Assembly (NCBI RefSeq): GCF_041053055.1 | Contig: NZ_CP163443.1 | Span: 9,283,001 to 9,347,000, forward strand | Length of the DNA stretch: 64,000 nt | Direction: 5' to 3' | Source: Streptomyces sp. R41 | Lineage (GTDB): Bacteria > Actinomycetota > Actinomycetes > Streptomycetales > Streptomycetaceae | In this document: positions 39,408 to 49,980 of the stretch, in pieces | How positions within the stretch are numbered: position 1 is the stretch's first letter | Layout of the letters: each line of letters starts with the position of its first letter | The notes under the pieces: model-generated | Databases searched by the model: none | What the model was told of the DNA's origin: nothing | The model's input: only the letters and a program-made list of their open reading frames with translations | Program-made: the position numbers and the translations under genes

Positions 39408-40565
39408 TCAGGCGGTCGCCGGTACCCGGCCCCTCTGCGCGACGATCATGGCCATGTCGTCGTCCACCCGACCACCGGCATATTGCTCCAGGTCGGCGGT
39501 GATGGCTTCGACCAGCGGGCCGGGCGCCCGATCCGCCCAGATCGCGACACGTTCGGCGAGGGGATAGAACTCGCCGCTTCCGTCGCGGGCCTCGGTGACC
39601 CCGTCGGTGTAGAGGATCAGGCGGTCGCCCTCATGGAAGGGGAAGATGGCGGGGACGTACATGCCGTCGTACATCCCGCCGAAGGCCAGGCCGAGCGGCG
39701 GCGCGGGCTCGGGCACCTGGAGCGTCGTCACGACGGCCCCTGCCCGGCGCAGCAGCAGGGGCGGCGGATGCCCGCAGCTGACCACGTGCACCACCGGCTC
39801 GTCGTCGGGGATGTCCACCATCACGGCGGTCACGAAGCGCTCGGCGAGGTCCGCCTCGGACGCCGAGAACTCGGCAAGGCCCCAGCGGACCGCGTCCTCC
39901 ACGTAAGCGACCAGTTCCGGCAGCGGGATGTCGCGGTGGGCGGCGGCGCGGAAGGCGCCCAGCACGATCGCCGTGTCGCTGATCGAGGCGAGGCCCTTGC
40001 CGCGGACGTCTCCGATGATCAGCCGGGTGGAGTGCGAGGTGCGGGCCGAGGCGTACAGGTCGCCGCCGACATAGGCGTCGGCCTCCGAGCTGTGATACTC
40101 CGAGGCGAGCCAGACCGGCCCCGCCCGCTCCGGGAGCGGCCGCAGTACGACCCGCTGTGCCGTGTCGGAGACCGAACGCGCCCGGACCAGTGCCTGCTCA
40201 TGCCGGTCCCGCAGGTGTGTGAACACGACCAGAAGGGCGGAGACCGCGGCGAGGGCGCCCAGTTCGACCAGAACGCTCTCGGTCAACAGGGTGTGCCGCT
40301 CCACCCCGGCGGCGACCAGCGCGAGCAGCGCGACGGAGCCGACCAGCGTCGTGGCGCGCGTGCCGGCGCCGACGGCGGTGACCGCCGTGGCGACGGCGAG
40401 CAGGTGGGCGACGTGGATGTCCGGAGGCAGGAAGGCGTCGGCCACCGGAATGGCCACGACCACCAGTAGGGGACCGACCAGCCACAGTGGATGCGGTGCC
40501 GGCCGGCGAAAGGCCCGCATGATCCCGGCAACGAACGTCCGCGTCCTCGTGGTCGCCGCGCTCAC
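39408..40565 (-). CDS. Membrane-anchored SpoIIE-type PP2C phosphatase
   Basis: 385 residues from GTG 40565, which overlaps the TetR stop codon (GTGA). The N-terminal ~130 residues hold four or five hydrophobic segments. The SpoIIE phosphatase domain follows, with metal-binding motifs VGGDLYAS, GDVRGKGLAS and LYTDGVTEAR, then DDDMAMIV. Streptomyces has many such proteins acting on anti-sigma-factor antagonists. No sensor PAS or GAF domain is visible. Coupling to a TetR gene is unusual for this family. Confidence 0.9.
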   Translation of the reverse strand: MSAATTRTRTFVAGIMRAFRRPAPHPLWLVGPLLVVVAIPVADAFLPPDIHVAHLLAVATAVTAVGAGTRATTLVGSVALLALVAAGVERHTLLTESVLVELGALAAVSALLVVFTHLRDRHEQALVRARSVSDTAQRVVLRPLPERAGPVWLASEYHSSEADAYVGGDLYASARTSHSTRLIIGDVRGKGLASISDTAIVLGAFRAAAHRDIPLPELVAYVEDAVRWGLAEFSASEADLAERFVTAVMVDIPDDEPVVHVVSCGHPPPLLLRRAGAVVTTLQVPEPAPPLGLAFGGMYDGMYVPAIFPFHEGDRLILYTDGVTEARDGSGEFYPLAERVAIWADRAPGPLVEAITADLEQYAGGRVDDDMAMIVAQRGRVPATA

Positions 40566-41308
40566 TTCGGTGCTCCGACGGGCGCGACGGTGTGGCGCGG
40601 GGGACACGGCGTGGTGCCGTCCTGGGTGAGTCGGGTGAGCCATTCGGCCAGTAGTCCTTGTTCTGCCGGGGTGAACGACCGCGGGGAAGCGGAGCGCAGC
40701 AGAGCACTGAGCGTGGTGGCGGCCTGGGCCGTCGTCATCGGTGCGGACGGCGTTCCGGCGGCGGGCTCGGGAGTGAGGACGCCTGCGAGCACGATGTCCC
40801 TCACCCGGGCCGACAGATCGGTGCCGGGGTGGACGTCGGGCCGAGTGAGCAGAGCGAGCGCGACACCGCTGTTTGCGGAGATCACGATCTCTGCCGCCTT
40901 GTCGGGCTCGATCGCGAGACGCCCGGCCTGGGCGACCCGCTCGAGCGTGGTGCGCAGGCGCGTGTGCATCTCGCCGATGGCCGCCGGTACACACGCCGGC
41001 CCGGGGGCGGCGATCAAGCGATAGAGATGGGGATGCTCCACAGCGAACTGGGTGTGCTGGTCCCAGCCGCGCCGCAGGTCGGCGACGGGGTCGTCGGTCG
41101 GCTCGGCGGCCCGCTTGGCAGCGATGTACGTGGCCAGGCCGTGATCGACCACCGCGGCCAGGAGGTGGTCCTTGTCGCCGAAGAGCCGGTAGATGACTGG
41201 TTGCTGCACACCGGCCTTCTCGGCGACGCTCCGGGTCGCCACGTCCCCGTTGGGGGAGGCTTCCAGCAGTTCGGTCGCCGCCTCGAGAATCAGCGATCGC
41301 TTGTCCAC
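40562..41308 (-). CDS. TetR-family transcriptional regulator
   Basis: 248 residues from GTG 41308 (GGGGAGAG upstream). The N-terminal helix-turn-helix reads RSLILEAATELLEASPNGDV, then ATRSVAEKAGVQQPVIYRLF with GDKDHLLAAVVDHG. The C-terminal ligand domain is longer than usual by a ~40-residue Thr/Pro/Arg-rich tail. The palindrome TATCGACGATA (41311-41321) lies directly before the start and is a likely self-operator. The gene is translationally coupled to the phosphatase gene. Confidence 0.92.
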   Translation of the reverse strand: MDKRSLILEAATELLEASPNGDVATRSVAEKAGVQQPVIYRLFGDKDHLLAAVVDHGLATYIAAKRAAEPTDDPVADLRRGWDQHTQFAVEHPHLYRLIAAPGPACVPAAIGEMHTRLRTTLERVAQAGRLAIEPDKAAEIVISANSGVALALLTRPDVHPGTDLSARVRDIVLAGVLTPEPAAGTPSAPMTTAQAATTLSALLRSASPRSFTPAEQGLLAEWLTRLTQDGTTPCPPRHTVAPVGAPK

Positions 41309-41652
41309 GTTATCGACGATACTCTCCCCGCAATCCGTGGAAAAGGGTCATATTTCCTGACCGCATGAGCGCATGTCGGCGGTGGGGAGGATCACGGGAG
41401 TGGGCAGGAGATCCCGGCTGGGCGCACGGAGACGGTTGCGTAGGCTGACGTCGTCGTCAGAGCATCGGACGCCGGGGACCCAACAGGGCCTCGACAAGTG
41501 CCTGACGAGCGTCAGGAAAGTCAGCAATGGGTCAGCACGAGTCCTGGAGAACCTGGGAGGTGCCGACCGGACATGCGGCTCGTTGTTGGGTAAGGAAACC
41601 GCCCTTGACCTGCAAAAACGCAGGCAGGGAGCTTAGATCCGGGAGTACCTCG
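41309..41652. promoter_or_regulatory. Divergent regulatory region between TetR gene and panD
   Basis: 344 bp with no gene. It contains the palindrome TATCGACGATA (41311-41321) at the TetR start and two inverted repeats sharing the half-site CTGACG: CTGACG-TCGT-CGTCAG (41445-41460) and CCTGACG-AG-CGTCAGG (41501-41516). These probably lie in the panD promoter region. Confidence 0.5.
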
Positions 41653-42072
41653 ATGATGCGTACTATGTTCAAGTCCAAGATCCACCGTGCCATGGTCACC
41701 CAGGCCGACCTGCACTACGTCGGGTCCGTCACCATCGACGCCGACCTGCTCGACGCCGCCGATCTGCTGCCCGGCGAACTCGTTCACATCGTCGACATCG
41801 CCAACGGGGCCCGTCTGGAGACGTACGTCATCGAGGGCGAGCGCGGCTCCGGAGTCATCGGTATCAACGGAGCGGCGGCCCATCTCGTCCATCCCGGAGA
41901 TCTGGTGATCATCATCAGTTACGCTCAGGTCTCCGACGCCGAGGCGCGGGCGCTGCGGCCGCGGGTCGTGCACGTGGACCGCGACAACCGGATCGTGGCC
42001 CTCGGAGCCGATCCGTCCGAGCCGGTGCCGGGCTCGGACCAGGAGCGCAGCCCGCAGGCCGTCACCGTCTGA
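41653..42072 (+). CDS. panD: Aspartate 1-decarboxylase
   Basis: 139 residues. It starts [20 protein letters not shown], the standard PanD N-terminus. The self-cleavage site Gly-Ser lies in [20 protein letters not shown], where Ser becomes the pyruvoyl group. The enzyme makes beta-alanine for pantothenate and CoA. The final ~15 residues are a non-conserved tail. The ribosome site is weak, and a second ATG one codon later is possible. It heads a run with a GNAT gene and a racemase-like gene. Confidence 0.97.
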   Translation: MMRTMFKSKIHRAMVTQADLHYVGSVTIDADLLDAADLLPGELVHIVDIANGARLETYVIEGERGSGVIGINGAAAHLVHPGDLVIIISYAQVSDAEARALRPRVVHVDRDNRIVALGADPSEPVPGSDQERSPQAVTV

Positions 42073-42117
42073 ACCTCGGTGGAGGCATCGGTGGACCCGA
42101 GGACCCGAGGAGTGCCC

Positions 42118-42462
42118 ATGAGCGATATCGAGATCCGTGACGACCGGGCGGGCGGCCGCCTGGAGGCGTTCGCCGGGGACGAAGTGGTCGGCCACATCGA
42201 GTACTTCGTGCTCGAAGCGCCCGCGCGGGCCCTCGTCCCCGTGCACACCATCGTGGAACCCGAACACGAGGGCCGGGGCATCGCGGGCTCCCTCGCCCGT
42301 GAGCTGTACGCCATCGCAGCACGTGAGGGCATCGTGGTCGCGCCGCTGTGCCCGTACGTCGTGAAGTGGGCGGCGCGTCACCCCGAGGAGGCTCCGGCGG
42401 CCGATCCGCAGCTTCTGGAAGCGGCGGTGGAGTGGCTCAAGGCGCATCCCGGGCGCTTCTGA
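42118..42462 (+). CDS. Short GNAT acetyltransferase (COG2388 type)
   Basis: 114 residues from ATG 42118 with GAGGAG upstream. It keeps only the acetyl-CoA core: ALVPVHTIVEPEHEGRGIAG with the pyrophosphate loop, then VVAPLCPYVVKWAARHPEE, the conserved Cys/Tyr/Trp/His block of the COG2388 (YjdJ-like) family. The substrate is unknown. It lies 45 bp after panD in the same direction. In bacteria, PanD maturation is sometimes assisted by GNAT proteins of another family (PanM/PanZ); this protein is not clearly one of them. Confidence 0.88.
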   Translation: MSDIEIRDDRAGGRLEAFAGDEVVGHIEYFVLEAPARALVPVHTIVEPEHEGRGIAGSLARELYAIAAREGIVVAPLCPYVVKWAARHPEEAPAADPQLLEAAVEWLKAHPGRF

Positions 42463-42476
42463 GGACGGAGCCCTTC

Positions 42477-43151
42477 ATGATCCGGTCCGGCCCGCTCGCC
42501 CTGCTGCACACCTCGCCCGTGCACGTCCCCGTCTTCGACGCACTGCGCGACGAGGCCCACCAGGGGCTGGAACTGCGGCACTTGGTGGCCGAGGAGCTGC
42601 TGGTCCGGGCCCGGAGCGAGGGCCCTCACGCGGTGGCGGACGAGGTGCGGACGCTGCTCGACCAGGCTGTCGTTCAGGGCGCGCGGGCCGTGCTCTGCAC
42701 CTGCTCGACCATCGGCGCCGTCGCCGAGCGGGCCGGCCCCAGGGTGCCCGTGCTCCGCGTGGACCGTCCGATGGCCGCCGCCGCGGTGGCAGCGGGCCCG
42801 CGCGTCGTCGTCCTCGCGGCGCTGGAGAGCACCCTGGGGCCGACGGTCGCCCTCGTCGAGGAGGAGGCCCGCCGCGCCGGGCGCCCTGTCGACGTCCGCA
42901 CTGTGCTGGTGGAGGGGGCGTGGGCCCTCTTCGAAGCGGGCGACACGGATGGGTACGTCCGCAGGGTGGCGGCAGCCGCCGACGCGGTCACCGGCGCCGA
43001 CGCGATCGTCCTCGCCCAGGCGTCCATGGCGCCGGCCCAGCGCCTGACCGCGACCTCGACCCCGGTGCTGTCCAGCCCCCGCCCGGGGCTCGCCGCCGGA
43101 GCGCAGGCGGCGCGGGACGGGCAGCCGGGCAGGGCGATACACGCCGAGTAG
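42477..43151 (+). CDS. Aspartate/glutamate racemase superfamily protein
   Basis: 224 residues from ATG 42477, 14 bp after the GNAT stop codon. The first catalytic-type Cys lies in AVLCTCSTIGAVAERAG. The second half has AIVLAQASMAPAQRLTA, where racemases usually have Cys; here Ala-Ser. One catalytic Cys is therefore missing, and simple racemisation is unlikely. A decarboxylase-like or isomerase-like activity, as in arylmalonate decarboxylases with one Cys, is possible. It belongs to the panD transcript by spacing. Confidence 0.82.
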   Translation: MIRSGPLALLHTSPVHVPVFDALRDEAHQGLELRHLVAEELLVRARSEGPHAVADEVRTLLDQAVVQGARAVLCTCSTIGAVAERAGPRVPVLRVDRPMAAAAVAAGPRVVVLAALESTLGPTVALVEEEARRAGRPVDVRTVLVEGAWALFEAGDTDGYVRRVAAAADAVTGADAIVLAQASMAPAQRLTATSTPVLSSPRPGLAAGAQAARDGQPGRAIHAE

Positions 43152-43257
43152 GACCACCTGGTCTCCATCCCTCGCACGACGGGGTGAGTGGGTGCGCGGC
43201 GGTCGGGTACGCGTGGGACAAGTCCAGGGCCGACGTACCGACTGGCTGGAGGACACC

Positions 43258-43461
43258 ATGACGCATCCGTTCCCCGACCCGGTGAAGCCGGGCCCCACCC
43301 CGGGCCCGGGCCCCGACCGCCCGGAGCCCTTCCCGAACCCGACCCCGGACCCGGGCCCCCACCCCTCCCCGGAGCCCGTCCCGTCTCCGTCCCCGATCCC
43401 GAAGCCACCGGGCCCCGACCCGGTACCGGAGCCGGAGCCCCAGCCGGGGCCGATCTCCTGA
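43258..43461 (+). CDS. Small Pro-rich protein with PxP repeats
   Basis: 67 residues from ATG 43258 (CTGGAGGACACC upstream). About half of the residues are Pro, alternating with Gly, Asp, Glu and Ser (PGPTPGPGPD, PEPVPSPSPIPKP, PVPEPEPQPGP). There is no signal peptide, Cys or hydrophobic segment. It should be an extended, acidic, disordered chain. The good ribosome site and following terminator argue that it is translated. The role is unknown. Confidence 0.65.
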   Translation: MTHPFPDPVKPGPTPGPGPDRPEPFPNPTPDPGPHPSPEPVPSPSPIPKPPGPDPVPEPEPQPGPIS

Positions 43462-43494
43462 GCGGGCATTCGAACAGACATTCAACGACAATGA

Positions 43495-43519
43495 GGCCGG
43501 CGCGTCCGACGCGCCGGCC
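43495..43519 (+). terminator. Terminator after the Pro-rich gene
   Basis: Near-complete palindrome of 12-nt arms (GGCCGGCGCGTC, 43495-43506, with 43508-43519), 33 bp after the stop codon. The working loop is probably TCCGA. Confidence 0.7.
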
Positions 43520-43532
43520 GCCCCCACTACGA

Positions 43533-43573
43533 CGAAGCCGTCACGCCCTGGCTCCAGGGACGTGACGGCTTCG
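43533..43573 (-). terminator. Terminator after gnd
   Basis: Outer 13-nt arms (CGAAGCCGTCACG, 43533-43545, with 43561-43573) continue through an inner CCCTGG/CCAGGG pair, with one bulged A and a CT loop. It starts 13 bp past the gnd stop codon on the minus strand. Confidence 0.85.
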
Positions 43574-43586
43574 GCAGTGCTGGCGC

Positions 43587-45026
43587 CTACGCCTCGACCT
43601 CCGACCGGTCGCCGCCCCACAGCGTGTGGAACGACCCCTCCCGGTCCGTACGGCGATACGTGTGGGCCCCGAAGAAGTCCCGCTGCCCCTGTGTGAGGGC
43701 GGCGGGCAGACGCTCGGCGCGCAGGGCGTCGTAGTAGGCGAGGGCCGCGGAGAAGCCGGGCGTGGGCACGCCCTGGCGGGTGGCGGCGACGAGCACCTCG
43801 CGCCAGTCGTCCTGGGCCGCCGCGATCTCCTGCGCGAACGTCTCGTCCGACAGCAGGCTCGGCAGGTCCGGCCGGGCGTCGTAGGCGGCGCGGATGCGGT
43901 CGAGGAAGGCCGCGCGGATGATGCAGCCGCCGCGCCAGATGGACGCGACGGAACCGAGGTCGATGTTCCAGTCGTACTCGTCGCTGCCCGCGGTGATCTC
44001 GTGGAAGCCCTGCGTGTACGAGACGATCTTCGACGCGTACAGCGCCTGCTCCACCCGGTCCGCGAAGGCCGCCGCCTCGGCCTCCCCGAGCTGTGTGGCC
44101 TTCGGACCGGCGAGCCCGCGCGAGGCGGCCCGCAGGTCTGCGTGCCCGGACAGCGAGCGCGCGAAAACCGCCTCGGCGATACCGGACACCGGAACACCGA
44201 GGTCGAGCGCGATCTGGACCGTCCAGCGGCCTGTGCCCTTCTGCTCGGCCCGGTCCTCGACGATGTCCACGAAGGGCTTGCCCGTCGCCGCGTCCACGTG
44301 CGACAGCACCTCGGCGGTGATCTCGATCAGATACGAGTCGAGCCGGCCCGTGTTCCAGGTGCGGAAGATGTCCGCGATCTGTGCGGGGGAGTAGCCCGCG
44401 ACATCGCGCAACAGCTGGTACGCCTCGCCGATCAGCTGCATGTCGGCGTACTCGATGCCGTTGTGGACCATCTTCACGAAGTGGCCCGCGCCGTCGGGAC
44501 CGACATGCGTCACGCACGGAGCGCCGTCGTCCGCCTTCGCGGAGATCTTCTCCAGCATCGGACCGAGGGACTCGTACGACTCCTTCGAGCCGCCCGGCAT
44601 GATGCTGGGCCCGTGCAGCGCGCCCTCCTCGCCGCCGGAGACACCCGTGCCGACGAAGTGGATGCCCTGCTCGCGCAGTGCGCGCTCGCGGCGCCGGGTG
44701 TCCGCGAAGTGCGCGTTGCCACCGTCGATGATCATGTCGCCGGGCTCCAGGAGCGGAGCGAACTCCTGGATCACCGTGTCGGTCGGCTCACCGGCCTTCA
44801 CCATGATCATCAGGCGCCGCGGCCGCTCCAGCGCCGCCACGAACTCCTTGGCCGTCTCGGCCGCGACGAACTCGCCTTCGTGACCGAACTCCTCCATCAG
44901 CGCGTTCGTCCGGGCCACCGTGCGGTTGTGCACGGCGACCGTATAGCCGTTGCGCGCGAAATTGCGGGCGAGATTGCGCCCCATGACCGCGAGACCCGTG
45001 ACGCCGATCTGGGCTGAAGTGCTCAT
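43587..45026 (-). CDS. gnd: 6-phosphogluconate dehydrogenase, decarboxylating
   Basis: 479 residues from ATG 45026; a longer frame to 45119 has a non-family leader. The NADP site is GVTGLAVMGRNLARNFARNG. The catalytic signature is VGPDGAGHFVKMVHNGIEYA with the active-site Lys and Asn. The C-terminal tail ends with FHTLWGGDRSEVEA. This long 480-residue form is usually NADP-linked and dimeric. It converts 6-phosphogluconate to ribulose 5-phosphate. It is divergent from the Rpf gene, as remembered for S. coelicolor SCO0974/0975. Confidence 0.97.
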   Translation of the reverse strand: MSTSAQIGVTGLAVMGRNLARNFARNGYTVAVHNRTVARTNALMEEFGHEGEFVAAETAKEFVAALERPRRLMIMVKAGEPTDTVIQEFAPLLEPGDMIIDGGNAHFADTRRRERALREQGIHFVGTGVSGGEEGALHGPSIMPGGSKESYESLGPMLEKISAKADDGAPCVTHVGPDGAGHFVKMVHNGIEYADMQLIGEAYQLLRDVAGYSPAQIADIFRTWNTGRLDSYLIEITAEVLSHVDAATGKPFVDIVEDRAEQKGTGRWTVQIALDLGVPVSGIAEAVFARSLSGHADLRAASRGLAGPKATQLGEAEAAAFADRVEQALYASKIVSYTQGFHEITAGSDEYDWNIDLGSVASIWRGGCIIRAAFLDRIRAAYDARPDLPSLLSDETFAQEIAAAQDDWREVLVAATRQGVPTPGFSAALAYYDALRAERLPAALTQGQRDFFGAHTYRRTDREGSFHTLWGGDRSEVEA

Positions 45027-45193
45027 ACGGTTGGCTCCCAAAGCTCCTGGAATCGGTAATGCCGGTCTGCCCGCCAGTATTACGCCACCGCGACCCCGAC
45101 TCACCGATTCGCCGTCCACGTATCCCGACGTGCCGACGTTGTGTACGCAGAAGGTGCCCCACCTGCCTCAGCGACCCGAGGAACGCGTGGTGA

Positions 45194-47702
<2,509 letters not shown>

Positions 47703-47930
47703 GAGTCCCTCCTCTGCGTACGGCGGGCGCGGTCTGCCCGGTGCGACGAACGGTCGGCTTCCATGGCAACAACGATGCCTTGAGAATTAGTTCACGTCGT
47801 CGTACTTGAGCAGGCATTGAGTCCTACTGCCGATGGAGTACGAATCGCCCACTGTCCTCCCCAAGGTGGGTTACACGGACGGCCGACCCGCTGGTGGAAT
47901 CCCCTAGGGGGCTTGGTACTACTGCTCTTC

Positions 47931-48662
47931 GTGGACCTCGACCCGGAACTCGCGGAGCTCGGCCCGCTCGGCGGCTTCTTCGTACTACGCACCGGCGTAC
48001 CGCCGCGCGACCCGCTGCCCACCCTCGCCCAGGCGTACGCAACGCCACGGCCAGAGACCGAAGATGATGTTTATGCGAATCCGATAACTTTTCGTGTCCG
48101 AAAGGTCACGGAGAGTCTCCATGTGCCAGAGGTGCGGATCGCGGTCTCGATCGCCCAGCAGGCCCTCGCGGCCCGGCTGTGGTCGATCGCGCTCGGCGCC
48201 GCCGCGCTGTACGGGCAGGTGCCCGACCTCGATCCGCGGCTGCTGCGCTGGGATCCGGACGGCAGCGCACCGGACGACCTGTGGCTGTCCGAGGTGCGCG
48301 CCCTGCCCGCCACGGCCGTCGACGAGGTCGTACGAGCCGGTCACCTCGCCCCGCTGGCGGCTGTTCTGCACTCCCGGTATCGCATCTCACCAGGCCTGTT
48401 GTGGGGCAACGCCGGCTCGGCCCTGGCCGGTGCGGTGCGCCTGCTCGACCGCTGGGCGCGCGCCAACGGTCGTACGGACGTGATCGATCGGGCCCACGCA
48501 CTCGCCTCCCGCCTGTTCGCGCACCCCGACCTCTCCGGCACCCTCGACCCCCACACGCTCCGCCGCCGCAGCTGCTGCCTCTACTACCGCCTGCCCGGTG
48601 GCGGACTGTGCGGAGACTGCTGCTTCGACCGCCCACCGGGGCCGGGGGCCGCCCGTTCCTGA
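47931..48662 (+). CDS. FhuF-like (2Fe-2S)-binding protein
   Basis: 243 residues from GTG 47931; an in-frame ATG at 47817 adds a non-family leader. The C-terminus carries RRSCCLYYRLPGGGLCGDCC, the Cys-Cys...Cys-x-x-Cys cluster site of the siderophore-iron reductase FhuF. The body (VRIAVSIAQQALAARLWSIA) also fits. FhuF-like proteins reduce ferric siderophores in the cytoplasm. No DmdR/iron box was found upstream, so iron control is not shown. No siderophore gene is adjacent. Confidence 0.85.
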   Translation: MDLDPELAELGPLGGFFVLRTGVPPRDPLPTLAQAYATPRPETEDDVYANPITFRVRKVTESLHVPEVRIAVSIAQQALAARLWSIALGAAALYGQVPDLDPRLLRWDPDGSAPDDLWLSEVRALPATAVDEVVRAGHLAPLAAVLHSRYRISPGLLWGNAGSALAGAVRLLDRWARANGRTDVIDRAHALASRLFAHPDLSGTLDPHTLRRRSCCLYYRLPGGGLCGDCCFDRPPGPGAARS

Positions 48663-48747
48663 CGGCCGTGGTCTTCGCGTGGTCTTCCCCAACTGCCCCA
48701 TCTGAGTGACCATGAGGGGCACCAGCCGCTATGACGGGGGGTTCTGT

Positions 48748-49899
48748 GTGCGCGTGGGACTGCTGACCCGGGAGTACCCGCCGGACGTGTACGGCGGTGC
48801 GGGCGTCCATGTCGAGTTCCTCGCACGGGAGTTGCGCAGCCTCACGGAGCTGGACGTGCACTGCTGGGGCGAGGGCGGCGCGGGCGGCGTCGTACGCCAC
48901 CGGCCCTGGGCCACGCTCGACGGAGCCAACGACGCGCTGCGCACCTTCTCCGTGGACCTCTCCATCGCCGCAGCCCTCGAAGGCCGCGAGCTCGTCCATT
49001 CGCACACCTGGTACGCCAACCTCGCGGGCCACTTCGGCAAGCTCTTGTACGGCATCCCGCACGTGATGACCGCCCATTCGCTGGAACCGCTGCGCCCCTG
49101 GAAGGCCGAACAGCTCGGCGGCGGCTACGCCCTCTCCAGCTGGGCGGAACGCACCGCCATCGAGGCCGCGGACGCGGTGATCGCCGTCTCCGGCGCGATG
49201 CGCGAGGACATCCTCAGCTGCTATCCGGCCCTGGACCCGGCCAAGGTGCGCGTCGTGCACAACGGCATCGACACCTCCCTCTACCGGCCCGACCGCGGCA
49301 CGGACGTCCTCGACCGCATCGGCCTTGACGCCGGCCGGCCGTACGTCCTGTTCGTCGGGCGCATCACCCGCCAGAAGGGCGTGCCCCAACTCCTGCGCGC
49401 GGTACGCGACATCGACCCGGCCGCCCAGGTGGTGCTGTGCGCGGGAGCCCCCGACACCCCCGAGATCGACCGGGAGTTCCGTGACCTCTTCCGCGAGCTG
49501 AGCGGTGTACGCGAGGGAGTGCACTGGATCCCGCAGATGCTGCCGCGCCCGGACGTCATCCAACTCCTCACGCACGCCGCGGTGTTCGTCTGCCCCTCGG
49601 TGTACGAGCCGCTCGGCATCGTCAACCTGGAGGCGATGGCCTGCGGCACGGCCGTGGTGGCCTCGCGCGTCGGCGGTATTCCCGAGGTCGTCGACGACGG
49701 ACGTACCGGGCTCCTCGTACCGGTCGAGGACGACTTCGAGGCGCGGCTCGCGCGCGCCCTCGACTCACTGATCGCCGACCCCGAGGCCGCCCGGCGCATG
49801 GGCGAGGCCGGACGGGAGCGCGCGGTGGGGGAGTTCGGCTGGGACGCGGTGGCCCGGCGCACCGTCCAGCTGTACGAGGAAGTCCTCAAACCGGGGTAG
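48748..49899 (+). CDS. glgA: Glycogen synthase / maltose-1-phosphate synthase (GlgA/GlgM)
   Basis: 383 residues from GTG 48748, giving VRVGLLTREYPPDVYGGAGV at the N-terminus; an upstream ATG (48706) is possible. GT-B features are GGAGVHVEFLARELR, VVHNGIDTSLYRP, LFVGRITRQKGVPQLL and the E-x7-E motif YEPLGIVNLEAMACG. In mycobacteria the orthologue makes alpha-maltose-1-phosphate from ADP-glucose and glucose-1-phosphate (GlgM). The adjacent glgC provides ADP-glucose. The two genes are co-directional here with 81 bp between them. Confidence 0.92.
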   Translation: MRVGLLTREYPPDVYGGAGVHVEFLARELRSLTELDVHCWGEGGAGGVVRHRPWATLDGANDALRTFSVDLSIAAALEGRELVHSHTWYANLAGHFGKLLYGIPHVMTAHSLEPLRPWKAEQLGGGYALSSWAERTAIEAADAVIAVSGAMREDILSCYPALDPAKVRVVHNGIDTSLYRPDRGTDVLDRIGLDAGRPYVLFVGRITRQKGVPQLLRAVRDIDPAAQVVLCAGAPDTPEIDREFRDLFRELSGVREGVHWIPQMLPRPDVIQLLTHAAVFVCPSVYEPLGIVNLEAMACGTAVVASRVGGIPEVVDDGRTGLLVPVEDDFEARLARALDSLIADPEAARRMGEAGRERAVGEFGWDAVARRTVQLYEEVLKPG

Positions 49900-49980
49900 C
49901 CATCGGACAGGCGTAGTTCAGAAACAGGGGCCAGGCTCAGGAGCAGGGCTTGGCTCGACCGGGCGTAGAGGGGCGGCGGC

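Noticed and set aside
47703..47930. Iron box (DmdR/IdeR) expected before the FhuF-like gene
   Set aside because: No sequence close to TTAGGTTAGGCTCACCTAA was found in this interval.
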